The position numbers and the translations under genes were made by a program. Below, piece by piece: positions 1 through 8,529 of a DNA stretch of 64,000 nt. Position 1 is the stretch's first letter; each line of letters opens with the position of its first letter. The stretch covers positions 310,001-374,000 of the forward strand of contig NZ_BMNE01000001.1 in assembly GCF_014646295.1 (NCBI RefSeq), written 5' to 3'. This DNA comes from Nocardia rhizosphaerihabitans. GTDB lineage: Bacteria; Actinomycetota; Actinomycetes; Mycobacteriales; Mycobacteriaceae. Below the pieces are notes generated by a model. It saw only the letters and a list, made by a program, of their open reading frames with translations. It was not told the origin of the DNA and searched no databases.

Positions 1-293
1 TTGAACAGCAGGTTGTCGCGCAGCACGCCCGCGTTGTTCACCAGCACGTCCAGCGAGCCGAGATCGGCGACGGTGCGCGCCACCGCGTCGGCCACCGACG
101 CTTCCTCGGCGACATCGCAGCCGACGCCGATGGCGATGCCGCCCGCCGCGTTGATCTTCCTGGCGGTCAGGACGGCGGCATCGGCGTCGAGATCGACGAC
201 GGCGACGGCGAATCCGGCCGCCGCCAGCCGGGCCGCGGTGGCCGCGCCGATTCCGCGGGCCGCCCCGGTGACGAAGGCAGTTCTGTGGGTCAT
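1..293 (-). CDS. SDR-family oxidoreductase (N-terminal part, cut by window edge)
   Basis: Only the first 97 residues are in the window; the gene runs off the left edge. The start is the ATG whose complement ends at 293, 16 bp behind the acyl-CoA dehydrogenase stop, so the two genes look co-transcribed. The N-terminus has the short-chain dehydrogenase nucleotide-binding signature (TGAARGIGAAT, glycine-rich turn), an acidic residue after the second strand (VVDLD), which favours NAD(H) over NADP(H), the CDVAEE segment and the NNAG motif (VLVNNAGV). Likely a FabG-like or 3-hydroxyacyl-CoA dehydrogenase paired with the acyl-CoA dehydrogenase in oxidation of an acyl-CoA. The catalytic Ser-Tyr-Lys lies outside the window. 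Confidence 0.9.
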   Translation of the reverse strand, partial: MTHRTAFVTGAARGIGAATAARLAAAGFAVAVVDLDADAAVLTARKINAAGGIAIGVGCDVAEEASVADAVARTVADLGSLDVLVNNAGVLRDNLLF

Positions 294-309
294 GGGTCGT
301 ACTCCTGTG

Positions 310-1461
310 TCAGACAATGGCGTTCACGCCGGTCAGCGCGCGGCCGATGAGCAGTTTCTGGATCTGGGTGGTGCCCTCGTAGAGGGTCAGCACGCGCGCG
401 TCGCGCAGATACTTGGCGACGGGGTACTCGTCGATGTAGCCGTATCCGCCGAACACCTGGATGGCATTGTTGGCCGCCTTCACCGCGGCCTCGGAGGCGA
501 ACAATTTCGCCATCGACGCCGCGGTGCCGAACGGTTCGCCCCGGTCGACGAGATCGGCCGCGCGCCAGGCCAGCAGGCGCGCGGCCTCGGTCTCGACGGC
601 GATATCGGCGAGCAGTTCCTGCACCAGCTGGTAGCCGGCGATCGGCTTGCCGAACTGCTCCCGCTCCCCCGCGTAGCGCACCGCCGCCTCGAGGCACGCG
701 CGCGCCAGACCGACGCACCCCGCGGCGACGCCCATGCGGCCCTTGTCCAGCGCCGCCATCGCGATCCGGAAACCCTGCCCTTCCTCGCCGAGGCGCAGTG
801 CGTCCGGCACCCGGACCCGGTCGAAGACCAGTTCGGCGGTGGCCTGGCCGCGCAGACCGAGCTTGCCCTTGATCTCGGTGCGGCCGAAGCCCGGCGCATC
901 GGTCGGCACGAGGAACGCGGTCACGCCCTTCGGTCCCGGTCCCCCGGTGCGGGCGAACACCAGCGCGATATCGGCCCAGGTGCCGTTGGTGATGAAGATC
1001 TTCGTGCCGTCGATGATCCAGTCCGACCCGTCGCGGGTGGCGCGGGTGATCAGGTTCGCGGCATCGGACCCGGTGCCAGGCTCGGTGAGCGCGAAGCAGC
1101 CGAGCTGCTCGCCGGCGCACAGCGGCGGCAGGAAGCGGCGCTTCTGCTCCTCGGTGCCGTACGCGGCGATCGACTTGCCGACCAGCCCGAGCGAGACCGA
1201 CACGATGCCGCGCACCGCGCTGTCCCCGCGGCCGAGCTCCTCGAGCAGCACGCAGTAGGCCAGGGCGTCGCCGCCGGAACCGCCGTACTCCTCGCCGATC
1301 CCGATTCCGAGGAACCCCAGCGCGCCGAGCTTGCCGACGATCGCCGGGTCGACCGATTCCTCCCGGTCCCAGTGCGCGGCATGCGGCACGACTTCCTTGT
1401 CCACCCACGTGCGGGCGAGCTCGCGCAGATCGCTGTGCGCTTGTGTGAGTGCGAGATCCAT
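310..1461 (-). CDS. acyl-CoA dehydrogenase
   Basis: 383 residues, the normal size for the family. It performs FAD-dependent alpha,beta-desaturation of an acyl-CoA, passing electrons to ETF. Visible motifs are the FAD-binding signature FALTEPGTGSDAAN, the second FAD segment around ITNGTWADIALVFART, and the C-terminal YEGTTQIQ, where the Glu is the usual catalytic base of short- and medium-chain enzymes. It is the first gene of an operon with the SDR gene at 1-293. Its promoter faces a TetR gene across 138 bp that hold a paired inverted repeat, so substrate-inducible repression is likely. The chain-length specificity cannot be read from sequence by eye. Confidence 0.93.
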   Translation of the reverse strand: MDLALTQAHSDLRELARTWVDKEVVPHAAHWDREESVDPAIVGKLGALGFLGIGIGEEYGGSGGDALAYCVLLEELGRGDSAVRGIVSVSLGLVGKSIAAYGTEEQKRRFLPPLCAGEQLGCFALTEPGTGSDAANLITRATRDGSDWIIDGTKIFITNGTWADIALVFARTGGPGPKGVTAFLVPTDAPGFGRTEIKGKLGLRGQATAELVFDRVRVPDALRLGEEGQGFRIAMAALDKGRMGVAAGCVGLARACLEAAVRYAGEREQFGKPIAGYQLVQELLADIAVETEAARLLAWRAADLVDRGEPFGTAASMAKLFASEAAVKAANNAIQVFGGYGYIDEYPVAKYLRDARVLTLYEGTTQIQKLLIGRALTGVNAIV

Positions 1462-1474
1462 CGGACCACTCCTG

Positions 1475-1526
1475 AACCAAACGGTGTTAGGTTTACTCGG
1501 GCACCGTATCCTAACGCCGTTCGGTT
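1475..1526. promoter_or_regulatory. paired TetR-type operator
   Basis: Two 17-bp arms, AACCAAACGGTGTTAGG (1475-1491) and CCTAACGCCGTTCGGTT (1510-1526), are inverted copies differing at 2 positions. Each carries a core AACnnnGTT (1480-1488 and 1513-1521) that is itself a dyad. The cores are 33 bp apart, about three helical turns, between the divergent acyl-CoA dehydrogenase and TetR genes. The likely ligand is the TetR protein encoded at 1600. Confidence 0.7.
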
Positions 1527-1599
1527 AATCAAGTGCCGAAATGCCCATCGGTGATAGCGTTCGAATCCCGACCGGACCCCGAGCAGACAGGAGTGGCAC

Positions 1600-2235
1600 A
1601 TGGCGCGGCCGCGCGTACCGCTGTTGAGCCGCGAGCGCATCCGCGACACCGCGCTGACCCTGATCGACCGCGACGGCCTCGCCGAGGTCTCCATGCGCAA
1701 GCTCGCTGCCGAACTCGGCGTGCAGGCCGCCTCGCTCTACGGCCACTATCCGAACAAAGACGACCTGTTCGACGACATCGCCACCGGCATCATGAGCCAC
1801 GTCGACACCTCGGCGTTCGACACCGTGGGCTGGGACGAGGCACTGGCCGCCTGGGCGCGCAGCTACCGGTCGGCGCTGGTCGCGCACCCGAATTTCGTGC
1901 CGTACCTCGCCGCGGGCCCCGGCCGCCGCGCCGAGAACCTGCGCGCGGCCGACGCCGTGCACGGCGGCCTGGTCGGCGCCGGCTGGCCGCCACGCTACGC
2001 GACCATGATCGGCGCGGCGACCCGCTACCTGGTGATGGGCTCGACGGTCGGTTCGTTCGCGGGCGGATTCGCCGACGACGTGCAGGTCTACCGCGACCGC
2101 TACCCGCACCTGAACCAGGCACATCTGCTGCGCGCGGTAGCCGAGGAGATCGACGACGACAGCTTCGAGCTGGCCCTGACCTCGTTCATCGCCGGCCTGA
2201 GCGCCACCTACGCGAGTGTCGTCACCGACGGCTGA
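1600..2235 (+). CDS. TetR-family transcriptional regulator
   Basis: 211 residues. The N-terminal helix-turn-helix spans about residues 10-57 (ALTLIDRDGLAEVSMRKLAA, then ELGVQAASLYGHYPNKDDLF). The C-terminal part resembles the TetR_C type. The start ATG has a good ribosome site (AGGAG, 6 nt spacing). It is divergent from the acyl-CoA dehydrogenase/SDR operon with a strong paired dyad between them, so it most likely represses that operon and itself, with an acyl-CoA or related ligand as inducer; the ligand is inference. It converges on pafA with a terminator between. Confidence 0.9.
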   Translation: MARPRVPLLSRERIRDTALTLIDRDGLAEVSMRKLAAELGVQAASLYGHYPNKDDLFDDIATGIMSHVDTSAFDTVGWDEALAAWARSYRSALVAHPNFVPYLAAGPGRRAENLRAADAVHGGLVGAGWPPRYATMIGAATRYLVMGSTVGSFAGGFADDVQVYRDRYPHLNQAHLLRAVAEEIDDDSFELALTSFIAGLSATYASVVTDG

Positions 2236-2250
2236 GCCCGCACGCGACAA

Positions 2251-2298
2251 CGGGACCGGTGGCGCCTACGCAATCGCTCCCATGCGCCGCCGGTCCCG
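2251..2298. terminator. bidirectional terminator between tetR and pafA
   Basis: An inverted repeat, CGGGACCGGTGGCGC (2251-2265) against GCGCCGCCGGTCCCG (2284-2298), has one mismatch and an 18-nt loop. It lies between two convergent stop codons. No strong U-tract, as is common in GC-rich actinobacteria. Confidence 0.65.
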
Positions 2299-2328
2299 TC
2301 GCCGATCCCCCCGGCTGAGGGGGTACGC

Positions 2329-3687
2329 CTACATCGAGGCGATCAGCCGATCGACGCGCTCGTCGACCGACCGGAACGGATCCTTGCACAGCACGGTGCG
2401 CTGCGCTTGATCGTTCAACTTCAGATGCACCCAGTCGACCGTGAAATCGCGGCCTGCCTCCTGAGCAGCGGTGATGAAGTCACCGCGCAACTTGGCTCGC
2501 GTCGTCTGCGGCGGGGTCTCCACCGCCGCGTCGACGGCCTCGTCCTCGGTGATCCGCTTGGCCAGACCCTTGCGCTGCAGCAGGTCGAAGACGCCGCGGC
2601 CGCGCTTGATGTCGTGGTAGGCCAGGTCCAGCTGGGCGATCTTCGGATCGGACAGCTCCATGCTGTAGCGGTCCTGGTAGCGCTGGAACAGCTTGCGCTT
2701 GATCACCCAGTCGATCTCGGTGTCGACCTTGGCGAAGTCCTGCGCCTCGACCGCGTCGAGGGTGCGGCCCCACAGGTCGACCACCGCGTCGACCTGCGGA
2801 TCGCGGTCGCGATTGCGCAGGTGCTCGACGGCGCGGGCGTAGTACTCGCGCTGGATCTCGAGCGCGCTGGCCTGGCGTCCGCCTGCCAGCCGCACCGGGC
2901 GGCGACCGGTCAGATCGTGGCTGACCTCGCGGATCGCCCGGATCGGGTTGTCGAGGGCGAAGTCGCGGAACGACACACCGGCCTCGATCATCTCCAGCAC
3001 CAGCGACGCCGTGCCCACCTTGAGCATGGTGGTCGGCTCGGCCATGTTCGAGTCGCCGACGATCACGTGCAGGCGCCGGTACTTCTCGGCGTCGGCGTGC
3101 GGCTCGTCGCGGGTGTTGATGATCGGGCGCGAGCGGGTGGTCGCCGAGGAGACACCCTCCCAGATGTGCTCGGCGCGCTGCGACAGGCAGAACGTGGCCG
3201 CCTTCGGCGTCTGCAGGACCTTGCCGGCACCGCAGATGAGCTGGCGGGTGACCAGGAACGGCAGCAACACATCGGAGATCCGGGAGAACTCGCCGGCGCG
3301 GACCACGAGGAAGTTCTCGTGGCAGCCGTAGGAGTTGCCCGCGGAGTCGGTGTTGTTCTTGAACAGGTAGATGTCGCCGCCGATGCCTTCCTCGGCGAGA
3401 CGCTGTTCGGCGTCTATGAGCAGGTCTTCCAGGACCCGCTCACCGGCCCGGTCGTGGGTGACCAGCTGCACCAGGCTGTCGCATTCTGCGGTGGCGTACT
3501 CGGGATGCGATCCGACGTCGAGGTACAACCTGGCACCGTTGCGAAGGAAGACATTAGAGCTACGGCCCCAGGACACCACCCGGCGGAACAGGTACCGGGC
3601 TACCTCGTCGGGGGACAGCCGACGGTGACCGTGGAAGGTGCATGTCACACCGAACTCGGTCTCGATCCCCATGATTCGTCGCTGCAC
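2329..3687 (-). CDS. pafA: Pup--protein ligase PafA
   Basis: It ligates the deamidated C-terminal Glu of Pup to lysines of target proteins, using ATP. I place the start at a GTG at 3687, giving 452 residues, the size of the M. tuberculosis protein. A longer in-frame reading to 3747 would add 20 unrelated residues. With this start the ATP/Mg residue is Glu9 (GIETEFG) and the catalytic base is Asp57 ([11 protein letters not shown]), the numbers known for the family. A TAGTGT hexamer lies 7 nt upstream, so the transcript is probably leaderless. It is separated from prcA by a strong hairpin, so it is transcribed alone. No pafB or pafC follows it. Confidence 0.97.
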   Translation of the reverse strand: MQRRIMGIETEFGVTCTFHGHRRLSPDEVARYLFRRVVSWGRSSNVFLRNGARLYLDVGSHPEYATAECDSLVQLVTHDRAGERVLEDLLIDAEQRLAEEGIGGDIYLFKNNTDSAGNSYGCHENFLVVRAGEFSRISDVLLPFLVTRQLICGAGKVLQTPKAATFCLSQRAEHIWEGVSSATTRSRPIINTRDEPHADAEKYRRLHVIVGDSNMAEPTTMLKVGTASLVLEMIEAGVSFRDFALDNPIRAIREVSHDLTGRRPVRLAGGRQASALEIQREYYARAVEHLRNRDRDPQVDAVVDLWGRTLDAVEAQDFAKVDTEIDWVIKRKLFQRYQDRYSMELSDPKIAQLDLAYHDIKRGRGVFDLLQRKGLAKRITEDEAVDAAVETPPQTTRAKLRGDFITAAQEAGRDFTVDWVHLKLNDQAQRTVLCKDPFRSVDERVDRLIASM

Positions 3688-3694
3688 ATTATCG

Positions 3695-3700
3695 ACACTA
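3695..3700 (-). promoter_or_regulatory. -10 element of pafA, leaderless start
   Basis: TAGTGT on the minus strand, 7 nt before the GTG start; no Shine-Dalgarno sequence is visible. Confidence 0.5.
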
Positions 3701-3795
3701 CAGCCATGACCAGTGCCCGCGCGGCGCTCCGGACAACCCATCTGCATACGTGTTCACAACGATTCGGACAGCGAACGACCGGGCGGGCACGACGA

Positions 3796-3833
3796 GAACG
3801 GGCCCGCGAACCATTGCGTCCGCGGGCCCGTTC
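3796..3833. terminator. terminator behind prcA
   Basis: Perfect 13-bp stem, GAACGGGCCCGCG (3796-3808) with CGCGGGCCCGTTC (3821-3833), and a 12-nt loop, between prcA and pafA. It should end the pup-prcB-prcA transcript. Confidence 0.75.
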
Positions 3834-3852
3834 ATGATCGTGACGGCGGGAT

Positions 3853-4626
3853 CTACTCCCCCGCGCCGTCCTCCTCGGGCTCGGGCAGCTTCGCCTCTTT
3901 CACGGCTTTCGCCTTCGGCGTACCCAGCGCCTGCTCCAGCGCGGGACCCTGCAGCCTGCGGAACGCCCGCCGCGGCCGCGCCTGCTCGAGCGTGGCCACC
4001 TCGAGGGAGGCCTCACCGAGCGAGCGCTTGTCCTTGTCGGCCTCGGGCTGACCGGCCTGCAGCGCCCCGATGGCCACCTTCAGCGCGTCGTCCAGGGACA
4101 GACCCGGCTTGTAGGCGGACTTGAGCGCGGTCAGGATCGGCTCGGTGGTGCCGCCCATGACGACGTACTCGCGTTCGTCGACGATGGACCCGTCGAAGGT
4201 GATCCGGTACAGCACCGAGGTCGGCGCCTGCTGCTCCGGATAGCCCACTTCGGCGACGCACAGCTCCACCTCGTAGGGCTTGAGCTGATCGGTGAAGATC
4301 GAGCCCAGGCTCTGGGCGTACAGGTTGGCCAGCCCACGACCGGTGACGTCGCGCCGGTCGTATTGGTAGCCCTTGAGGTCGGCCTGCAGGATGCCGCCAC
4401 GGCGCAGAGCCTCGAACTCGTTGTACTTGCCGACCGCGGCGAAGCCGATGCGGTCGTAGAGTTCGCTGACCTTGTGCAGCGTCGCCGAGGGATTCTCGGC
4501 GACGAACAGCACGCCCTTGTCGTACACCAGCACCACCACGCTGCGACCGCGACCGATGCCCTTGCGGGCGAGCTCGGTCTTGTCGCGCATGATCTGCTCG
4601 GCCGAGGCGTAATACGGCAGCGTCAT
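3853..4626 (-). CDS. prcA: proteasome alpha subunit
   Basis: 257 residues. It forms the outer heptameric rings of the 20S core and the gate that receives Mpa. The N-terminus ([20 protein letters not shown]) and blocks such as [30 protein letters not shown] and [11 protein letters not shown] are typical of actinobacterial PrcA. There is no catalytic Thr, as expected of an alpha subunit. The C-terminus is a charged Lys/Glu tail, the variable part of the family. Its ATG overlaps the prcB stop by ATGA, so the two subunits are translationally coupled. Confidence 0.97.
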   Translation of the reverse strand: MTLPYYASAEQIMRDKTELARKGIGRGRSVVVLVYDKGVLFVAENPSATLHKVSELYDRIGFAAVGKYNEFEALRRGGILQADLKGYQYDRRDVTGRGLANLYAQSLGSIFTDQLKPYEVELCVAEVGYPEQQAPTSVLYRITFDGSIVDEREYVVMGGTTEPILTALKSAYKPGLSLDDALKVAIGALQAGQPEADKDKRSLGEASLEVATLEQARPRRAFRRLQGPALEQALGTPKAKAVKEAKLPEPEEDGAGE

Positions 4627-5468
4627 CGGACGGCGCCCCCTTCTTCCGCGGCTTCCCGATCGGCGATCACGGCCCTGGCCACCTCGGCGAGCAGATCCTC
4701 GCCGACCTCGGCCGCACCGTCGGCGTCGATCACCACCGCTGTCGGATAGATCCCGCGCAACAGGTCGGGACCGCCGGTGGCGGTGTCGTCGTCGGCGGCG
4801 TCGAACAGCGATTCCACCGCGATCCGCAGCGCCCGGTCCTGATCGATGCCGCGCTGGTAGAGCTTCTTCAGCGACGACTTCGCGAAACCGGAACCGGACC
4901 CGACCGCGGTGTAGCCGAACCGCTCCTCGCTGCGCCCGCCGACCACGTCGTAGGACACGATGCGGCCGGTGCGGTCGGCGTCGGTGGCCTGGTCGTCGTA
5001 GCCGACCAGGATCGGGACGACCGCAAGGCCCTGCATGGCCGCGGGCAGGTTGTCGCGGACCATCTTCGACAGCTTGTTGGCTTTACCGTCGAAGGTCAGC
5101 GGCACGCCTTCGATCTTCTCGTAGTACTCGAGCTCCACCGCGAACAGCCGGATCATCTCGATCGCGATACCCGCGGTGCCCGCGATACCAGCCGCCGAGA
5201 AGGTGTCGGTGATGTACACCTTCTCGGTGTCGCGGCTGGCGAGCAGGTTGCCCATGGTGGCCCTGCGGTCGCCCGCGATCAGCACGCCGCCCCGGTAGGT
5301 GACCGCGACGATGGTGGTGCCGTGAGGCGCCAGATCCTTCGCCGCGGTCAGGTCCGAGGCAGCAAACCTGTTGCCGGGCAACAGGTCGGGAGCGTGCATT
5401 CGCAGATGTTCGGTGAACGAGGAGAGAGCCTGCCCCGCATGGAGGCGCAACGGATCACCTGAGGTCAC
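4623..5468 (-). CDS. prcB: proteasome beta subunit
   Basis: 281 residues, GTG start. It is the N-terminal Thr protease of the 20S core. A propeptide of about 50 residues ends at DLAPHG, and self-cleavage would expose Thr51 (TTIVAVTY) as nucleophile. The mature chain keeps the catalytic Asp (AGDRRAT) and Lys (EKVYITD) and the Ser/Gly region [12 protein letters not shown]. Coupling is tight on both sides: its GTG overlaps the pup stop (GTGA) and its stop overlaps the prcA start (ATGA). Confidence 0.97.
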   Translation of the reverse strand: MTSGDPLRLHAGQALSSFTEHLRMHAPDLLPGNRFAASDLTAAKDLAPHGTTIVAVTYRGGVLIAGDRRATMGNLLASRDTEKVYITDTFSAAGIAGTAGIAIEMIRLFAVELEYYEKIEGVPLTFDGKANKLSKMVRDNLPAAMQGLAVVPILVGYDDQATDADRTGRIVSYDVVGGRSEERFGYTAVGSGSGFAKSSLKKLYQRGIDQDRALRIAVESLFDAADDDTATGGPDLLRGIYPTAVVIDADGAAEVGEDLLAEVARAVIADREAAEEGGAVR

Positions 5469-5659
5469 TGGCCGCCCTTCTGCACATATGCCCGCACGAA
5501 GTCCTCGGCGTTCTCCTCGAGCACGTCATCGATCTCGTCGAGCAGGTCGTCGGTCTCCTCCGCGAGCTTTTCGCGGCGCTCCTGACCCGCCGCGTCGACA
5601 CCCTCGGGACCCTCGTCCTCGTCGCCACCCCCGGCGCGCTTGGTCTGCTCTTGTGCCAT
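5465..5659 (-). CDS. pup: prokaryotic ubiquitin-like protein Pup
   Basis: 64 residues, intrinsically disordered and strongly acidic. The N-terminal half helps engage the Mpa pore. The central region [24 protein letters not shown] forms a helix on the Mpa coiled coil. It ends in GGQ, so Dop must deamidate Gln to Glu before PafA can use it. A strong ribosome site (AGGAGG, 9 nt spacing) precedes ATG. It is first in the pup-prcB-prcA operon. Confidence 0.97.
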   Translation of the reverse strand: MAQEQTKRAGGGDEDEGPEGVDAAGQERREKLAEETDDLLDEIDDVLEENAEDFVRAYVQKGGQ

Positions 5660-5821
5660 GGCAGCCGACCTCCTCTTTCCTCATCATGACCGCGACCTTG
5701 GGGATGAGCACGGTCGACGATCATGAGCAATGTTCGTGCTCGTCCCACAACCCTACCGAGCGGATCCGACAAGGTGGTCTATTAGCAATCGGATTGTCGC
5801 CCTGTCGTGCCGGAAATCGCC

Positions 5822-7321
5822 TCAGTGGGTGAGCTGGTCGACGAGTTCGGCCGCCGACTGGGCGGCATCGAGCAGTTTGCCGACGTGCGCTTTCGTCCCG
5901 CGCCGCGGCTCGAGCGTCGGGATTCGCACCAGCGAATCACCGCCGAGATCGAAGATCACCGAATCCCAACTGGCGGCGGCGATATCGGCGCCGAACCGGC
6001 GCAGGCACTCGCCACGGAAGTACGCGCGGGTGTCGGTCGGCGGCTTGGTCATCGCGTCGAGCACGTCCTGCTCGCTGACGAGCCGCTTCATCGAGCCGCG
6101 CGCGACCAGGCGGTTGTAGAGGCCCTTGTCCAGGCGCACATCGGAATACTGCAGATCCATCAGGTGCAGCTTCGGCGCGGCCCAGCCCAAGCCCTCACGG
6201 CTGCGCATTCCCTCGAGCAGGCGTAGCTTGGCGGGCCAGTCGAGCAGGTTCGCGCATTCCATCGGGTCGCGCTCGAGCAGGTCGAGCACCATGGCCCAGT
6301 TGTCGACGATGTCGCGCACGCGCGGGTCGTCGTTGCCTTCGCGGTCGATGAACTTGGCGACGCGCTCGTGGTAGAGCCGTTGCAGCGCAAGGCCGGTCAG
6401 CTCGCGGCCGTCGGCCAGCGCCACGGTGGCGCGCAGCGACGGATCGTGGCTGATCTGGTGCACGGCGGTGACCGGACGGGCCAGCTGGAACTCCGAGAGG
6501 TCCTCGCCCGCCTCGATCAGGTCGAGCACCAGCGCCGTGGTGCCGACCTTGAGGTAGGTCGACATCTCGGCCAGGTTGGCGTCGCCGATGATCACGTGCA
6601 GGCGCCGGTACTTGTCGGCGTCGGCGTGCGGCTCGTCGCGGGTGTTGATGATGCCGCGCTTGAGCGTGGTCTCCAGGCCGACCTCGACCTCGATGTAGTC
6701 GGCGCGCTGGGACAGCTGGAAGCCGGCGTGGTCACCGGACTGGCCGATGCCGACGCGGCCGGACCCGCAGATCACCTGGCGGGAGACGAAGAACGGCGTC
6801 AGGCCCGCGATGATGTGGCTGAAGGGGGTGTCGCGGTTCATCAGGTAGTTCTCGTGGGTGCCGTAGGAGGCGCCCTTGCCGTCGACGTTGTTCTTGTAGA
6901 GCTGCAGGCGCGGCGCGCCGGGGACGCTGGAGGCGTGCCGGGCGGCGGCCTCCATCACCCGCTCGCCCGCCTTGTCCCAGATGACCGCGTCGAGCGGGTC
7001 GACGACCTCCGGCGCGGAGTACTCCGGGTGGGCATGGTCGACGTAGAGCCGGGCGCCGTTGGTGAGGATCATGTTCGCCGCGCCGACCTCGTCGGCGTCG
7101 ATCACCGGGGCAGGCCCGCTCATCCGGCTCAGATCGAAACCACGCGCGTCACGCAGCGGGGATTCCACCTCGTAGTCCCACCGGGTCCGCTTGGCCCGCG
7201 GCACCCCTTCGGCGGCCGCGTAGGCGAGCACGGCCTGGGTGGAGGTGAGGATCGGGTTGGCCGTCGGCTCCGTGGGGGTCGAGATGCCGTACTCGACCTC
7301 GATTCCGATGATGCGCTGCAT
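5822..7321 (-). CDS. dop: Pup deamidase/depupylase Dop
   Basis: It deamidates the Pup C-terminal Gln and can remove Pup from substrates. I chose the ATG at 7321 (499 residues, [12 protein letters not shown]) rather than the in-frame start 10 codons upstream, because it matches the family N-terminus and has TAGGCT 7 nt before it. With this start the ATP/Mg residues are Glu8 and Glu10 and the catalytic Asp is Asp95 ([10 protein letters not shown]), as known for the family. The Dop-specific loop segment rich in small residues follows [13 protein letters not shown]. It lies upstream of pup in the same direction, with about 160 bp holding a separate pup promoter. Confidence 0.97.
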   Translation of the reverse strand: MQRIIGIEVEYGISTPTEPTANPILTSTQAVLAYAAAEGVPRAKRTRWDYEVESPLRDARGFDLSRMSGPAPVIDADEVGAANMILTNGARLYVDHAHPEYSAPEVVDPLDAVIWDKAGERVMEAAARHASSVPGAPRLQLYKNNVDGKGASYGTHENYLMNRDTPFSHIIAGLTPFFVSRQVICGSGRVGIGQSGDHAGFQLSQRADYIEVEVGLETTLKRGIINTRDEPHADADKYRRLHVIIGDANLAEMSTYLKVGTTALVLDLIEAGEDLSEFQLARPVTAVHQISHDPSLRATVALADGRELTGLALQRLYHERVAKFIDREGNDDPRVRDIVDNWAMVLDLLERDPMECANLLDWPAKLRLLEGMRSREGLGWAAPKLHLMDLQYSDVRLDKGLYNRLVARGSMKRLVSEQDVLDAMTKPPTDTRAYFRGECLRRFGADIAAASWDSVIFDLGGDSLVRIPTLEPRRGTKAHVGKLLDAAQSAAELVDQLTH

Positions 7322-7328
7322 GCTGTCG

Positions 7329-7334
7329 AGCCTA
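7329..7334 (-). promoter_or_regulatory. -10 element of dop, leaderless start
   Basis: TAGGCT on the minus strand, 7 nt before the ATG of dop; no Shine-Dalgarno sequence. Confidence 0.5.
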
Positions 7335-7391
7335 GGCGACGCGCCGGACACGCACCGGCATCTCGGCCCAGCGGGCTCTGTGGGCCCCGGC

Positions 7392-7988
7392 TCAGGCCCG
7401 CGGGCGCAGACCGGTCAGCAGCTGCGCGATGTCGCCTGCGGCCTGATCAGGCCGCACCGCACTGTGTTCCACGAGCAGCCGGTACCAGAACAGCCCGAAC
7501 AGGTGGTCCGCCGCCCGATCCAGGTCGATGTCCGCGGCGAGCTCACCGCGGTCGACACCCCGCGCGAGGATGCCCGCGACCACGGCCCGGCGGGTGCCGA
7601 CCCATTCCCGGAAGTGCCGCGCGAATTCCGGATCGAGCTGGGCCTCGGCCGTCATTCCGCGCAAAGCCTGCGCGCGAACAGGGAATTCGGTGACGCGGTA
7701 GAGCTCGGTGACGAACTCGACCAGGTCGGTCTCGACCGCGCCGGTGTCGGGTTCGGGCATCCGCCGGGCGACCGCCTCGGCGTAGGCGTCCATGGCCAGT
7801 TCGGCGCGCGAGCGCCACCAGCGGTAGATGGTGCTCTTGGCGACGCCGGAGCGCGCCGCGACGCCCTCGATCGTCATCCGGCCGTAGCCGCGCTCCTCCA
7901 GGATCTCGGCACTGGCCCGCAGCACGTCGGCGCGCGCCGCGTCGCTGCGCACCCGTCCACCGGTCCGCGAGCCCGCGGTGTTACCCAT
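7392..7988 (-). CDS. TetR-family transcriptional regulator
   Basis: 198 residues. The helix-turn-helix covers about residues 19-64 ([20 protein letters not shown], then [21 protein letters not shown]). The ATG has an excellent ribosome site (GGAGGTGAC directly upstream). The gene is divergent from the truncated hydrolase at 8065, with a dyad operator at 8036-8063 between. The regulator therefore probably controls the promoter that now drives only a hydrolase remnant. The inducer is unknown. Confidence 0.9.
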   Translation of the reverse strand: MGNTAGSRTGGRVRSDAARADVLRASAEILEERGYGRMTIEGVAARSGVAKSTIYRWWRSRAELAMDAYAEAVARRMPEPDTGAVETDLVEFVTELYRVTEFPVRAQALRGMTAEAQLDPEFARHFREWVGTRRAVVAGILARGVDRGELAADIDLDRAADHLFGLFWYRLLVEHSAVRPDQAAGDIAQLLTGLRPRA

Positions 7989-8035
7989 GTCACCTCCGCG
8001 TCAGCCTTTCGACCACCCTAATTCGCTGCCATTTC

Positions 8036-8063
8036 AATTCAAACGCTACGTCGCGTTTCGATT
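8036..8063. promoter_or_regulatory. dyad operator between tetR and hydrolase remnant
   Basis: AATTCAAACGC (8036-8046) and GCGTTTCGATT (8053-8063) form an inverted repeat with 9 of 11 matched positions; the inner AAACGC/GCGTTT arms are perfect around TACGTC. A plausible TetR binding site. Confidence 0.55.
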
Positions 8064-8064
8064 A

Positions 8065-8454
8065 ATGAAGGACAGGTCACATGTCAACGTGCTGCGCATG
8101 CTCGAGCAGTACGAGGGCACCCCGTTCGCGGGCGCGGTGCCGGTGTCGACGTCGGCGCACGAGGTCGGCTACGACATCCTCGCCGAGTTCTTCGACGGCC
8201 CCTTCGACTGGTCGCGCATCCGGTCCGCGGCGGGCGATTTCCGGCTGCTGTCGGCCATCGACGACCCGGTCAACGCCGCCGACCCGATGGAGCATGTCGA
8301 GCTCCTGGTCCGCGGCCTGGGCGCCCGTGCCGTCGTGCTGCCGAGCGGTCGCCACCTCGGCGCCTACGCCGACGACCGCATCGACCTGCCGAGGCGGTCA
8401 CCCTGGTGGAAGAGGTTCTGGCACACCGCGACCGAGTGCGGTGTGCGCCCTTAG
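8065..8454 (+). pseudogene. C-terminal half of an RBBP9/YdeN-type serine hydrolase
   Basis: About 129 residues from ATG 8065; a GTG at 8089 is an alternative start (SD-like AGGACAGG lies 12 nt before it). The sequence matches the second half of RBBP9/YdeN alpha/beta hydrolases: AGAVPVSTSA, then FFDGPFDWSRI, the acid-residue segment SAIDDPV and the catalytic-His segment LPSGRHLG. The half with the oxyanion hole and the GHSLG nucleophile is missing; the reading frame begins where the helix after the nucleophile should be. Upstream sequence is intergenic and carries an operator, so this looks like a 5' deletion, not a frameshift. A non-catalytic small protein is possible. Confidence 0.6.
8421..8446. 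terminator. hairpin at 3' end of hydrolase remnant
   Basis: Perfect 9-bp stem, GCACACCGC (8421-8429) with GCGGTGTGC (8438-8446), 8-nt loop, overlapping the last codons of the remnant. Possibly a terminator; no U-tract. Confidence 0.4.
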
Positions 8455-8517
8455 GTCCACCTCCGGGGGGACCTGAGGGTGGTCCTCGCGGGCGATCCGA
8501 TCGGCAGGCCCGGTGGC

Positions 8518-8523
8518 GATACT
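8518..8523 (+). promoter_or_regulatory. -10-like GATACT, leaderless start
   Basis: GATACT 6 nt before the ATG at 8530; the same hexamer with the same spacing precedes the genes at 14671 and 41498. Confidence 0.35.
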
Positions 8524-8529
8524 CGGACC

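Noticed and set aside
1550..1600. GTTCGAATCCC, resembling a tRNA T-loop
   Set aside because: There is no acceptor or anticodon stem around it and the surrounding DNA is the tetR promoter region; a chance match.
8077..8355. Minus-strand open frame over the hydrolase remnant
   Set aside because: The plus-strand frame aligns with a known hydrolase C-terminus; the opposite frame has no similarity pattern.
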